DNA of 64,000 bases, from positions 310,001-374,000 of the forward strand of contig NZ_PKFQ01000001.1 in NCBI RefSeq assembly GCF_002939475.1, read 5' to 3'. The notes under the pieces are model-generated. The model saw nothing but the letters and a program-made list of their open reading frames with translations. It was not told where the DNA came from and did not search any database. The number at the start of each line of letters is the position of its first letter. Within the stretch, counting starts at the first letter, position 1. The position numbers and the translations under genes are program-made. Source of the stretch: Streptomyces cinnamoneus (GTDB lineage Bacteria; Actinomycetota; Actinomycetes; Streptomycetales; Streptomycetaceae). Of the stretch, positions 19,401-26,151 are shown piece after piece.

Positions 19401-19962
19401 GGGCGCGATGGACAGCGTCGGCTCCACGCCCGTCAACCCCGCCGACCATCGCAAGCACAACCTCTGGATTCCCCCGTCAGTCGGCTGGAGCACCCTCCAT
19501 CCCAGAGCACAGCAACTGCTGGCCGACGTGCTCCTGTTGCTCAACCTCGCCGAACGTGAGGGCGACCCGGACGAGATCGACGCACGCCTGGAACGGGCCA
19601 ACCGCACCGATCTCCCGCCGTGCTTCACCAAGGACCGCTCACCGCTGCGCCCCGAACGCACCGTGGGCATGGCCGGCACCGCCCCGGCGGGCAGCACCTG
19701 CCTGCGGGACTGCCCCTTCGAGCTGTGCCCCTACCCGGCCAAGGGCCAGCAGCCGCGGGCGGAGCTGCAGGAGCCCTTCTGCCGGCAGCAGCAGGCGCTG
19801 CTGCGCCCGTACCGCCGCGGCTGGGGCCGTCTGCTGTCGGTCGGCTGGTGGATCCAGGCGCCCATCCGGCACCGGACGGCGCCGTGGCAGGACATGACCC
19901 GTAACGAACTCATCGCCTTCTGGGGCAAGATGGCGCTCCGCTCACGCACCCGGATCCGCTGA
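16444..19962 (+). CDS. Membrane-anchored NACHT-family STAND NTPase
   Basis: 1172 residues. An Arg-rich N-terminus (1-68) is followed by two membrane helices (about 70-90 and 112-133), then a NACHT-type NTPase: P-loop GSVGTGKT at 189-196 and Walker B/NACHT signature VVVIADGLEE with Asp270. A winged-helix-like region (about 450-560) and a long helical part follow, ending in a Cys cluster C1086-x3-C1090-x4-C1095-x17-C1113 that may bind zinc. No nuclease, TIR or protease effector is seen, so output may pass through the membrane segments or partner proteins. STAND NTPases oligomerise when they sense a ligand; bacterial NACHT proteins include phage-defence NLR relatives. A sigma-factor gene and ROK genes follow on the same strand. 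The role is unknown. Confidence 0.85.
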   Translation: MPRIVRQPQGKDWRHRSRTPLFVRRHVHRAWQAAVRLFHVTRMRCVAQFQVPVPRRWRRERLGRALWRYLAYAGALVFLCWFAIGIDALVDYPHSLLNQMCEHKGMSCGIVSGSLGPFLSLGLATSVFLLLPYPQVTRRVSRTARKDPRSLVPTAGTVLQRVVGRKELCQVLTRTLHDRAIRRPCLLVGSVGTGKTAVLVQLTQMLARKHAVPVPIRLRCVTEDDAELDFAKAGHRRFCEMVDSDLSSGGHGDRVWRQLVAEGRVVVIADGLEEMFAEGSQQKERDIAIRRAIRKAEEEQLPLVIASRPHPPLEESDAAIIDLEPLSEEAALEYLSEGHENSDELRLDWIVETAGVAEAPLYLQITRELRQHHWLEYLTKCKDWEDLDTRHADRSTLRLRLLDTWRRALVKGHLHENYALPAKDRAETIEVVSALACVGLLEDSLEVRFDQLIGPADRPALSHGVKGAVERRLRSWQQHRHAGGARAQIWNQLQQRVTIVANHSPPRLPDKGEAARCHSRLSLYAAQGERLGLVETVGDKVRFPHSILQAYLGSRFLRDVGDDHLKAALQEPGPGKELLVALVLNSRMAESDRREAPAKLLLGAAEDRCDVKAFDLYAAALQIDQMDPESGDLHTAIADSVLDRWNEITLGDQRSISTAKEALVHQFGETLKTISGSRDKGGSASGKSPALQQFLKIAFKEPQYPVRLAIAQELGACGDAAFEMLRELFPLPADGPPPSTYDPWRQYTERYEAKKDEERETFERFNRENPTMSYRESEKYHELEHRHREEKNVIRREYVTRAWLVPMMVGSVTDKHRRQARERVELWLQHLDCERLGSNRAELPLILEIALAQGFKSAANRRRRHRGTTQETREFLVQQAETLLARSRSWYSQLTLIHALCLWEIPDDAGRLPAESGSTPPYDASQAVSRWLSMAGSRRDPRSRKPGDVTPGGKERLHPFVAEAAELCALALETGHPERYMWVDEKGAMDSVGSTPVNPADHRKHNLWIPPSVGWSTLHPRAQQLLADVLLLLNLAEREGDPDEIDARLERANRTDLPPCFTKDRSPLRPERTVGMAGTAPAGSTCLRDCPFELCPYPAKGQQPRAELQEPFCRQQQALLRPYRRGWGRLLSVGWWIQAPIRHRTAPWQDMTRNELIAFWGKMALRSRTRIR

Positions 19963-20073
19963 CCACGGGTCGCCGGCGCGCGGACCGGCCCACCGAAACC
20001 CGTCCCCGACGGCTTGCACACAACCACGCTCCCGGAGACCTATAGGGGTGACCGAACTTCAGGAGGTGGCTGC

Positions 20074-20613
20074 GTGAGCCCCCAAGGAGATCACGGGGCC
20101 GTCCCCGCCGGACTGCCGGGCTACATCGCCTTCTTCGAAGCGGAGTACCCGCGGGTCGTGCACAGCCTGATGAGAGCTGGGGCAACCTACGAGGAGGCCG
20201 AGGACTCGGCCCAGGACGCCATGCAGGCGCTCCTGGACCAGTGGCCGGCGTGCAAGAGCCCGGCAGGGTGGGTCCGGAAGGTCGCGTGGCACTCCTACTG
20301 CAAGAGGGCCGAACGCAACCGCAAACGGCTGGCTCTGGAATCGCAGAACGCACGCCTGGCGCATCCCCTTCCGCCCGACCACACCGAGCCGGACGAGCAC
20401 GAGAGAGTGCTGCGGATCCTGCGCGGCCTCCCTCCCCGGCAGGGCCAGGTCCTGGCCCTGCACCTGGACGACTATTCGGCACCGGAGATCGCCGGGCTTC
20501 TCGGGCTGAAGGCGAGCACCGTCCGCAGCAACCTGCGGCACGCGCTCACCACGCTGCGGAGTTCGCTGGACAACCACGAAGAAGAAGGAGGTTCGCATGT
20601 CCGCAAGGGATGA
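20074..20613 (+). CDS. ECF-like RNA polymerase sigma factor
   Basis: 179 residues. GTG 20074 is chosen because AGGAGGTGG sits just ahead; an upstream in-frame start has no such site. Region 2 spans about 20-80 (YPRVVHSLMRAGATYEEAED, then SAQDAMQAL and GWVRKVAWHSYCKR), and region 4 spans about 110-165 (LPPRQGQVLALH and the helix-turn-helix APEIAGLLGLKASTVRSNL). There is no region 3 or extra C-terminal sensor domain. It lies 111 bases after the NACHT gene, and the next gene begins 17 bases before its stop, so it is co-translated with it. No standard anti-sigma gene (ZAS type) is adjacent; the overlapping unknown protein or the NACHT protein may regulate it. Confidence 0.85.
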   Translation: MSPQGDHGAVPAGLPGYIAFFEAEYPRVVHSLMRAGATYEEAEDSAQDAMQALLDQWPACKSPAGWVRKVAWHSYCKRAERNRKRLALESQNARLAHPLPPDHTEPDEHERVLRILRGLPPRQGQVLALHLDDYSAPEIAGLLGLKASTVRSNLRHALTTLRSSLDNHEEEGGSHVRKG

Positions 20614-21325
20614 GCAGGGTCTCGCCACGCGCCGGGCCAGGCAGAATACCCCCAGAGAAGACACCCTCTACCCGCCCCCGGCGTTCGAGCGGTTTCTCCG
20701 GGCCGTCCAGGCCGAGGTGGAGAGCCGGCTGACGCCCCAGGAGGTCGAGAGCCGGCTGCGGCGGGTGCTGGGCACCGCGACGCCCGTACCGGCGCCGGAC
20801 CGGCCCGCGGAGCCCGTCATGCCCAGCTTCGGCTCCCAGGCGCAGTGGGCCGCTTACGGCTACCACGTCGTCCGCCGCTGGCTCTCCGCCGTGGCGACGG
20901 GGCGTCACCGCGCGCACCTGAGCGCGGACGAGATCGACGAACTCGCGGTCGAGACGACAGCGCGAGCGCTCAACAGCTTCCGTGACCAGGCACGGCAGCC
21001 GATCGCCGAGCCGCGGGCGGCGGCACCGGAGCTGAAGACCGCGTTCCTGACGGAATGCGTGCGGCACCTTCCCTACGCCCATCGCAATCGTCTTCACACG
21101 GCCGAGCACGTCCCCTTCGTCGAGTTCGAGAACACGGACGAAGCCGATCTCGTCGGCATGCTGTGGGGCCGCGCGACCACCGACCAGGCGGAAGCGCTGC
21201 GTCACGTGGCGTGCGGGCAGGACGAGGACGTCGACACCGACGAGGTCGTCGCTCTGACCCCCCTCGCCATCCGCGCCGCCGCCCTCCGGTACCCGGAGGC
21301 CGTCGATCCCGCGTCGATAGGCTGA
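20597..21325 (+). CDS. Unknown protein coupled to the sigma factor, possibly sigma region-2-like
   Basis: 242 residues, ATG 20597 with GGAGG just upstream, inside the 3' end of the sigma-factor gene. No signal peptide, membrane helix or family I recognise. The middle (about 75-160) has a layout reminiscent of sigma region 2: a Trp/Arg helix (WAAYGYHVVRRWLS), an acidic helix (DEIDELAVETTARALNSF), then a helix that would match the core-binding part; no region 4 is visible. This resemblance is weak. Tight overlap suggests it works with the sigma factor, for example as a partner or antagonist. It ends 40 bases before the first ROK gene. Confidence 0.6.
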   Translation: MSARDEQGLATRRARQNTPREDTLYPPPAFERFLRAVQAEVESRLTPQEVESRLRRVLGTATPVPAPDRPAEPVMPSFGSQAQWAAYGYHVVRRWLSAVATGRHRAHLSADEIDELAVETTARALNSFRDQARQPIAEPRAAAPELKTAFLTECVRHLPYAHRNRLHTAEHVPFVEFENTDEADLVGMLWGRATTDQAEALRHVACGQDEDVDTDEVVALTPLAIRAAALRYPEAVDPASIG

Positions 21326-21365
21326 TCCGCCCTCCCCGAGCGCACCACCGGACGCAAGGTGGCAC

Positions 21366-22439
21366 ATGAACGTGCACGACATGAAGGTGCAGCAGATTCT
21401 GCGGCGTGCGTGCGAACTCGACCGCGGCCGCTTCGCGGTCGGCATCGAGATCCAGCCGTACAAGCTCGCAGGCGTCGTTGTCGGTTCCGACGGAGCGGTG
21501 ATCGCACGGTCCCGTCGGCACCTCACCGTCATGGAGTCGGCGGAGGTGGTGAGGCACGTGGCCGAAATGGTGGGGACCCTGGTCGACGACAGACTGGGCT
21601 GCGCCTTCCCCCGGAGCAGGGTCTGCCTGGGGGTGCAGGTCGGCGGGCCCGTCGACCCGGACACCGGCACGGTCCTCCACCTCATCAACGGCCCGGACGA
21701 CCACAGTCATGAGAAGCCTCCCCCGTACGAATGGGTGGACTTCCCGCTCGCTGAGGAACTCATGGCCGCGACCGGCTACCGGACGTCCGTGGAGAACGAC
21801 GCGCACGCCTTCGCGGCGTACGAGCAGAGCATGGGCGTGGGGCGCAGGAGCAAGACGTTCGGCGTCATCCTCGTCCGCGACGGCGTGGGCGCCGGCATGG
21901 TCGTCCGCGGCGAACGCCTCTCCGTGCCGTTGGAGTTCGGGCACATTCAGGTGTGGCACCGGGGACGGGTGTGCGACTGCGGCATGCGGGGGTGCATCGA
22001 GAGCCAGGTCGGGAACCGGGCGCTGACCGCCGTGGTCAGGGAACGGACCGGACGGGCGCTGGACGGGCTGGAGGCGGCGATCGCCCTCGCCGACGGCGAC
22101 GACCCGCAGGCCCGTGAGGCTGCGACGGCCTTCCGCAAGGCGGGGACCTCGCTCTCCCGCGGCATCGCCACCCTCCTCACCACGTTCGGGCCGTCGCACG
22201 TGGTGATCTACGCCGCGGGGGGCCTCATCGACGGCGGGCCCGGACGCCGGGCGGCGAACGCGTTCCTCCACGCGATGCGGAAGTTCCCCGCGCACACCTT
22301 CCAGATCAGCAGGGACTGTCAACTCGTCACCAAACCGCTGGACGCCGTCCGCGGTGCGCACGGCGCCGCGCTGATCGCCCAGCAGAGCTGCTTCGACGGC
22401 CGGCACCACGACCAAGGCGACCGGCACCACCATCCCTAG
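21366..22439 (+). CDS. ROK-family protein with altered ATP-binding loop
   Basis: 357 residues. The ROK zinc motif is intact (EFGHIQV followed by CDCGMRGC), as is the catalytic region VENDAHAFAAYE and a GVGAG loop. The N-terminal phosphate-1 loop, usually DxGGTK, reads G26-I-E-I-Q-P-Y-K33, so the Asp is Glu and the Gly pair is Gln-Pro. Sugar kinase activity is therefore doubtful; a sugar-sensing or regulatory role is possible. There is no N-terminal helix-turn-helix of the NagC/Mlc kind, although the first 20 residues are helical. It sits 10 bases ahead of a ROK gene with all motifs. Confidence 0.82.
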   Translation: MNVHDMKVQQILRRACELDRGRFAVGIEIQPYKLAGVVVGSDGAVIARSRRHLTVMESAEVVRHVAEMVGTLVDDRLGCAFPRSRVCLGVQVGGPVDPDTGTVLHLINGPDDHSHEKPPPYEWVDFPLAEELMAATGYRTSVENDAHAFAAYEQSMGVGRRSKTFGVILVRDGVGAGMVVRGERLSVPLEFGHIQVWHRGRVCDCGMRGCIESQVGNRALTAVVRERTGRALDGLEAAIALADGDDPQAREAATAFRKAGTSLSRGIATLLTTFGPSHVVIYAAGGLIDGGPGRRAANAFLHAMRKFPAHTFQISRDCQLVTKPLDAVRGAHGAALIAQQSCFDGRHHDQGDRHHHP

Positions 22440-22449
22440 GAGTATCCGT

Positions 22450-23430
22450 ATGCGCCTGCAACCCCCACAGCAGGGCCGGCTGTCGATCGGACTCGACGTC
22501 GGAGGAACGAAGATCGCGGCCGGAGTGGTCGACGCCGACGGCGAAGTCGTCGAGCGCGTACCGCCCTTGCCCAGCTCCGCCACCGACCAGGCGGCCATGC
22601 TGCGCACCCTCTCGGCCGTCGTCGAGGAGCTACGGACCCGCCATCCCGGCGTCGTCGCCATCGGCGTGGGAGCCGCGGGCCTCGTCCACTGGCCCGAGGG
22701 CCGCATCCGGACCGCCCCCAACAATACTTACCGCGACCTGCCCCTCCGACATGTCCTCCAGGATTCCACCGGACTGCCGACGGTCGTCGACAACGACGCC
22801 AACGCCGCCTGCTGGGCGGAGTACCGCAAGGGTCACAGCGCCTCTTACATGGCTTTCATCACCGTGGGCACCGGTGTCGGCGGCGGTGTCGTCCTCGCCG
22901 ACCGGCTCTTCCGGGGCCGGACCGGCATCGCCATGGAGATCGGGCACATGATCGTCGATCCGCACGGCGGCGAGCGCTGCGGATGTGGCAACACGGGCTG
23001 CCTCGAACCCCTGGCGTCGGGACCGGCGCTGGGGCGCTACGGCAGCGCGGCGGCCGCGGCCGAACCCGGCGGGATGCTCGCCACCCTCGCCGGGGACCCG
23101 GCCAAGGTCACCGGGGAGACGGTCTCCGCGGCCGCGCTCGCCGGGGATCCGGGGGCGCTCGCCCAGCTGGAGCGCCTCGGTGGCTGGCTCGGCATCGGAG
23201 TCGCCACGCTCGTCAACCTCTTCGACGTCGAGCTGGTGGTCGTCGGCGGCGGGGTCGCGGAGGTCGGTGATCCGCTGTTGGCGCCCATCCGTTCGCACTT
23301 CGCCCGGTTCGTCACCGCCGCGGGCCATCGCGAGCTTCCGGACATCAGGCCGGCCCGGCTCGGGCCGGAGGCGGGCTGGATCGGCGCCGCTCTCCTGGCC
23401 CTCGACCAGGAGGAGGCGGGCACGGCCTGA
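22450..23430 (+). CDS. ROK-family sugar kinase (glucokinase-like)
   Basis: 326 residues, ATG 22450 behind AGGAG. All ROK kinase signatures are present: GLDVGGTK at 14-21 (ATP phosphate binding), VVDNDANAACWAE (catalytic Asp), VGTGVGGGVV, EIGHM and the zinc motif CGCGNTGC. Expected reaction: ATP-dependent phosphorylation of glucose or another hexose/N-acetylhexosamine at C6. It is the last gene of the presumed NACHT-sigma-ROK operon and is followed by a terminator. Whether it serves central metabolism or the signalling unit is open. Confidence 0.9.
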   Translation: MRLQPPQQGRLSIGLDVGGTKIAAGVVDADGEVVERVPPLPSSATDQAAMLRTLSAVVEELRTRHPGVVAIGVGAAGLVHWPEGRIRTAPNNTYRDLPLRHVLQDSTGLPTVVDNDANAACWAEYRKGHSASYMAFITVGTGVGGGVVLADRLFRGRTGIAMEIGHMIVDPHGGERCGCGNTGCLEPLASGPALGRYGSAAAAAEPGGMLATLAGDPAKVTGETVSAAALAGDPGALAQLERLGGWLGIGVATLVNLFDVELVVVGGGVAEVGDPLLAPIRSHFARFVTAAGHRELPDIRPARLGPEAGWIGAALLALDQEEAGTA

Positions 23431-23441
23431 GGGCGGGCTGT

Positions 23442-23468
23442 GCTCACCCGGCCCCGCGGCGGGTGAGC
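23442..23468 (+). terminator. Terminator closing the NACHT-sigma-ROK operon
   Basis: Perfect 9-base stem (23442-23450 with 23460-23468), 12 bases after the last ROK stop and ahead of the RraA-like gene. Confidence 0.65.
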
Positions 23469-23566
23469 GGCGTTCTTCCCGCGCGGTGAGGCGGCCCGGG
23501 CAGAAAAGCGCCGTCCCGGACGTTGGTCAAGCTGTTCCCACCCAGGCGGGCAGAGAGGAAACGAGT

Positions 23567-24274
23567 ATGGATCGGCAAGAGCTTCGGAAGCGGTTCGCCG
23601 CACTGACCACCGCTCATGTCGCGGACGCGTGCGTCCGGGCCGGGGCCGAGGTGCGCTGTGCGCCGCCCTCCGTGCGCACCGCCGTCCCCGGTGGCCGGCT
23701 CGCGGGGCGGGTGGCCCCGGCCCGGCACACCGGCAGTGTCGACGTCTTCCTCGAAGCCTTCGAGAGCACGGCGCCCGGTGACGTGCTCGTCGTCGACAAC
23801 GGCGGGCGCCTCGACGAGGCGTGCGTGGGCGATCTCGCGGCCCTGGAGGCTCAGGCCGCGGGGCTGGAGGGGATCGTCGTGTGGGGGCTGCACCGCGATA
23901 CGGCCGAGATCCGGGCGATCGGGCTGCCCGTCTTCAGCATGGGGGCGACCCCGCCCGGGCCCCGGCGCCTCGACGAGCGGCCCCACGACGCCCTGACCGC
24001 CGCCACGGTGGGCGACTGGACGGTGGGGCGCGACGACGTGGTCCTGGCCGACGACGACGGCGTGCTCTTCGTCCCCCTCGGGCAGGTCGGAGAGCTGTTC
24101 GACCTCGCGGAGACCATCCGGGACACCGAGCACCGGCAGGCCGAGCGGATCCGCGCGGGGGTCTCGCTGCGCGAGCAGGTGCGTTTCGGCACCTATCTCG
24201 CCGACCGCCGGCGGACGCCTTCCCTGACCTTCCGCGCGCACCTGCGGTCGGTGGGCGGAGCCGTCGAGGAGTGA
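23567..24274 (+). CDS. RraA-like / HMG aldolase-family protein
   Basis: 235 residues, ATG 23567 with GAGAGGAA upstream. The central part has the RraA fold pattern: GDVLVVDNGG, CVGDLAALEAQAAGLEGIVV, and the following metal/substrate region where the usual GxxRD reads GLHRD, then IGLPVFSMGATPPGP. Members are RNase E activity regulators, or class II aldolases/decarboxylases acting on oxaloacetate or 4-hydroxy-4-methyl-2-oxoglutarate. The Arg-Asp pair is kept, which supports an enzyme rather than a pure inhibitor. It is separated from the ROK genes by a terminator, so it is probably its own unit. Confidence 0.78.
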   Translation: MDRQELRKRFAALTTAHVADACVRAGAEVRCAPPSVRTAVPGGRLAGRVAPARHTGSVDVFLEAFESTAPGDVLVVDNGGRLDEACVGDLAALEAQAAGLEGIVVWGLHRDTAEIRAIGLPVFSMGATPPGPRRLDERPHDALTAATVGDWTVGRDDVVLADDDGVLFVPLGQVGELFDLAETIRDTEHRQAERIRAGVSLREQVRFGTYLADRRRTPSLTFRAHLRSVGGAVEE

Positions 24275-24290
24275 CGAGGGGGTGGGGGAA

Positions 24291-24322
24291 TCCGGCCGCA
24301 GGCCGCACGCGGCGCGGCCGGA
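24291..24322. terminator. Bidirectional terminator between RraA-like and PPTase genes
   Basis: Perfect 9-base stem (24291-24299 with 24314-24322), flanked by G-rich and C-rich runs that could extend it, between convergent stops at 24274 and 24342. Confidence 0.65.
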
Positions 24323-24341
24323 CTCTCTCCCCCCGGCCGGC

Positions 24342-25019
24342 CTACTCCCGCCCGCACGCCGCCTCGACGACGAAGCCGACGGGCCCCGGCGCCCGGCAGG
24401 CGACGCAACCGCGGAAGTCGCCGCCCGCCGGGAGGTCCAGCACCGACCACTCCGCAAGCGGTCCGTAGCCGCCCGGCAGCCTCCTGACGTGCACCTCCCC
24501 CGTCCGCGCGGCCGCCGGCGACGTGGAGATCAGGGGGAGGTCGCCCGGGAAGCCGCGCCCGCGCACCTTGATCACCGCTTCCTTCCGGGCCCAGTGCGTG
24601 AAGAAGCCGTCCGCCCGGCGTTCAGCCGGCAGCCTCCGCCAGTGCGCCGCCTCCTCCGGGGTGAGGACGTCCCCCACCAGTCCCGCCGGGTCGGCGAGGC
24701 GGCGCATCACCTGGACGTCCACCCCCACCGGGCCGGCCGTGGTCAGGGCCACCGCGGCCACGTCGCCGGAGTGGCTCAGGCTCATGAACCGGCGCTCCGG
24801 GGCCACCAGCCGGGGCCGGCCCCGGCGGCCGTGCGTCCAGCGCACGTCCTCGGCTCCGGTCCCGAAGTGCCGTGCCACCGCCGCACGCGCCCAGACCCGC
24901 GCCGCGTCCCGGGACGCCGGGTGCGGCGTCCGGCCCGGCAGACGGGCGACCCAGACGAACACCCGACCCCTCGAACAGAGGTCGGGTGCCGCCGCGTCGT
25001 CCCCTTCGGTCGACTCCAT
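24342..25019 (-). CDS. 4'-phosphopantetheinyl transferase (Sfp type)
   Basis: 225 residues from ATG 25019; an in-frame GTG at 25058 with GGAG upstream would add 13 residues and cannot be excluded. Sfp-type motifs: SLSHSGD (79-85), G99-V-D-V-Q103 (magnesium-binding Asp) and WARKEAVIKVRG (143-154). It transfers phosphopantetheine from CoA to the serine of carrier proteins. The adjacent locus encodes an ACP and its condensing enzymes, so that ACP is a plausible target; the Pls-type carrier domain at the window start is another. Confidence 0.88.
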   Translation of the reverse strand: MESTEGDDAAAPDLCSRGRVFVWVARLPGRTPHPASRDAARVWARAAVARHFGTGAEDVRWTHGRRGRPRLVAPERRFMSLSHSGDVAAVALTTAGPVGVDVQVMRRLADPAGLVGDVLTPEEAAHWRRLPAERRADGFFTHWARKEAVIKVRGRGFPGDLPLISTSPAAARTGEVHVRRLPGGYGPLAEWSVLDLPAGGDFRGCVACRAPGPVGFVVEAACGRE

Positions 25020-25204
25020 GCGCAGCCCCCACTCCCGGCACCGTCCCGGACCTCTCACCGGCGGCTCCGCTCGACCGTACGTACGCCGACACCCGCCCCG
25101 AGACCTGGGACATCCGAGTCGTCCTGACTATTGTTGTCATCAGTCAACAGCCCCTGCACGCCCGCTCCTTCGGGGCGGAATCGGCCGACCGTCAAGGAGA
25201 CATC

Positions 25205-26122
25205 GTGGCATTAACCGAAGCCGAGTACATCTGGATGAACGGCGAACTGGTGCCCTGGGGCGACGCCCGCGTCCACGTCCTGACGCACGGACTGCACTAC
25301 GGCACCGGCGTGCTCGAAGGCACCCGGGTGTACGCGACGCCGGACGGTCCGGCGGTGTTCCGGCTCGACGACCACATCGACAGGCTCTACCGCAGCGCCC
25401 ACATCATGCGCATGCGCCTGCCCTACGGCAAGGAGCAGCTGCGGCAGGCCTCGCTGGAGCTGGTGCGCTCCAACGGCCACCAGGCCTGCTACCTGCGCCA
25501 CCTGGCGAACGTCGGCTACGGCGCCATGGGCATCGACCCGCGGGCCAACCCCATCGACGTGATGGTGGCGAGCTGGGAGTGGGGCGCCTACCTGGGCGAG
25601 GAGGCGGTCCAGCGGGGCGTGCGCCTGATGGTGAGCAGCTGGCGGCGGAACGACGCCAACGTCGTCCCTCCCGTCGCCAAAGCCACCGGTCCCTACCTGA
25701 ACTCGGTCCTGGCCAAGCTGGAGGCGCTGGAAGCCGGCTTCGACGAGGCGGTCCTGCTGTCCGGCACCGGAATGGTCAGCGAGTGCAGCGGCGAGAACAT
25801 CTTCGTGGTCGTCGACGGGACGCTCATCACGCCGCCGGTCAACGCCGGAGCTCTCCAGGGCATCACCCAGAGCACGGTCTTCACGCTGGCCGCCGAGCTC
25901 GGTCTGCCGGTGCGCGTGGACAATCTGGTGCGGTCCGACCTCTACACCGCCGACGAGGTGTTCCTGTCCGGCACCGCGGCGGAGCTGACGCCCGTGCGGT
26001 CGATCGACCACCGGGAGGTGGGCGAGCCGGGGCCGATCACCCGTCAGCTCATGGGGCTCTTCGACGACGTCGTCCACGGGCGGAGCCCCCTCAGTGAGAA
26101 GTGGCTGACCCGGGTCAGCTGA
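25205..26122 (+). CDS. ilvE: Branched-chain amino acid aminotransferase, TTA codon at position 3
   Basis: 305 residues, GTG 25205 behind AAGGAGA. Fold-type IV PLP aminotransferase: HYGTGVLEGTRVY, the catalytic Lys159 (PPVAKATGPYLNS; the usual GNY reads GPY), and C-terminal SGTAAELTPVRSID. It interconverts valine/leucine/isoleucine with their 2-oxo acids, precursors of branched acyl-CoA starters. The third codon is TTA, rare in this genome, so translation should depend on the bldA tRNA and be delayed in development. A short inverted repeat (TGTTG 25132-25136, CAACA 25145-25149) overlies a possible -10. Flanking genes are a PPTase and an acyl-CoA ligase. Confidence 0.9.
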   Translation: MALTEAEYIWMNGELVPWGDARVHVLTHGLHYGTGVLEGTRVYATPDGPAVFRLDDHIDRLYRSAHIMRMRLPYGKEQLRQASLELVRSNGHQACYLRHLANVGYGAMGIDPRANPIDVMVASWEWGAYLGEEAVQRGVRLMVSSWRRNDANVVPPVAKATGPYLNSVLAKLEALEAGFDEAVLLSGTGMVSECSGENIFVVVDGTLITPPVNAGALQGITQSTVFTLAAELGLPVRVDNLVRSDLYTADEVFLSGTAAELTPVRSIDHREVGEPGPITRQLMGLFDDVVHGRSPLSEKWLTRVS

Positions 26123-26151
26123 AGCGGGTCCTCCACCGCGGCCAGGGCTCG

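Noticed and set aside
16444..19962. NACHT protein as an AfsR/SARP-type regulator
   Set aside because: There is no N-terminal DNA-binding or BTAD domain and no TPR pattern; instead it has two membrane helices.
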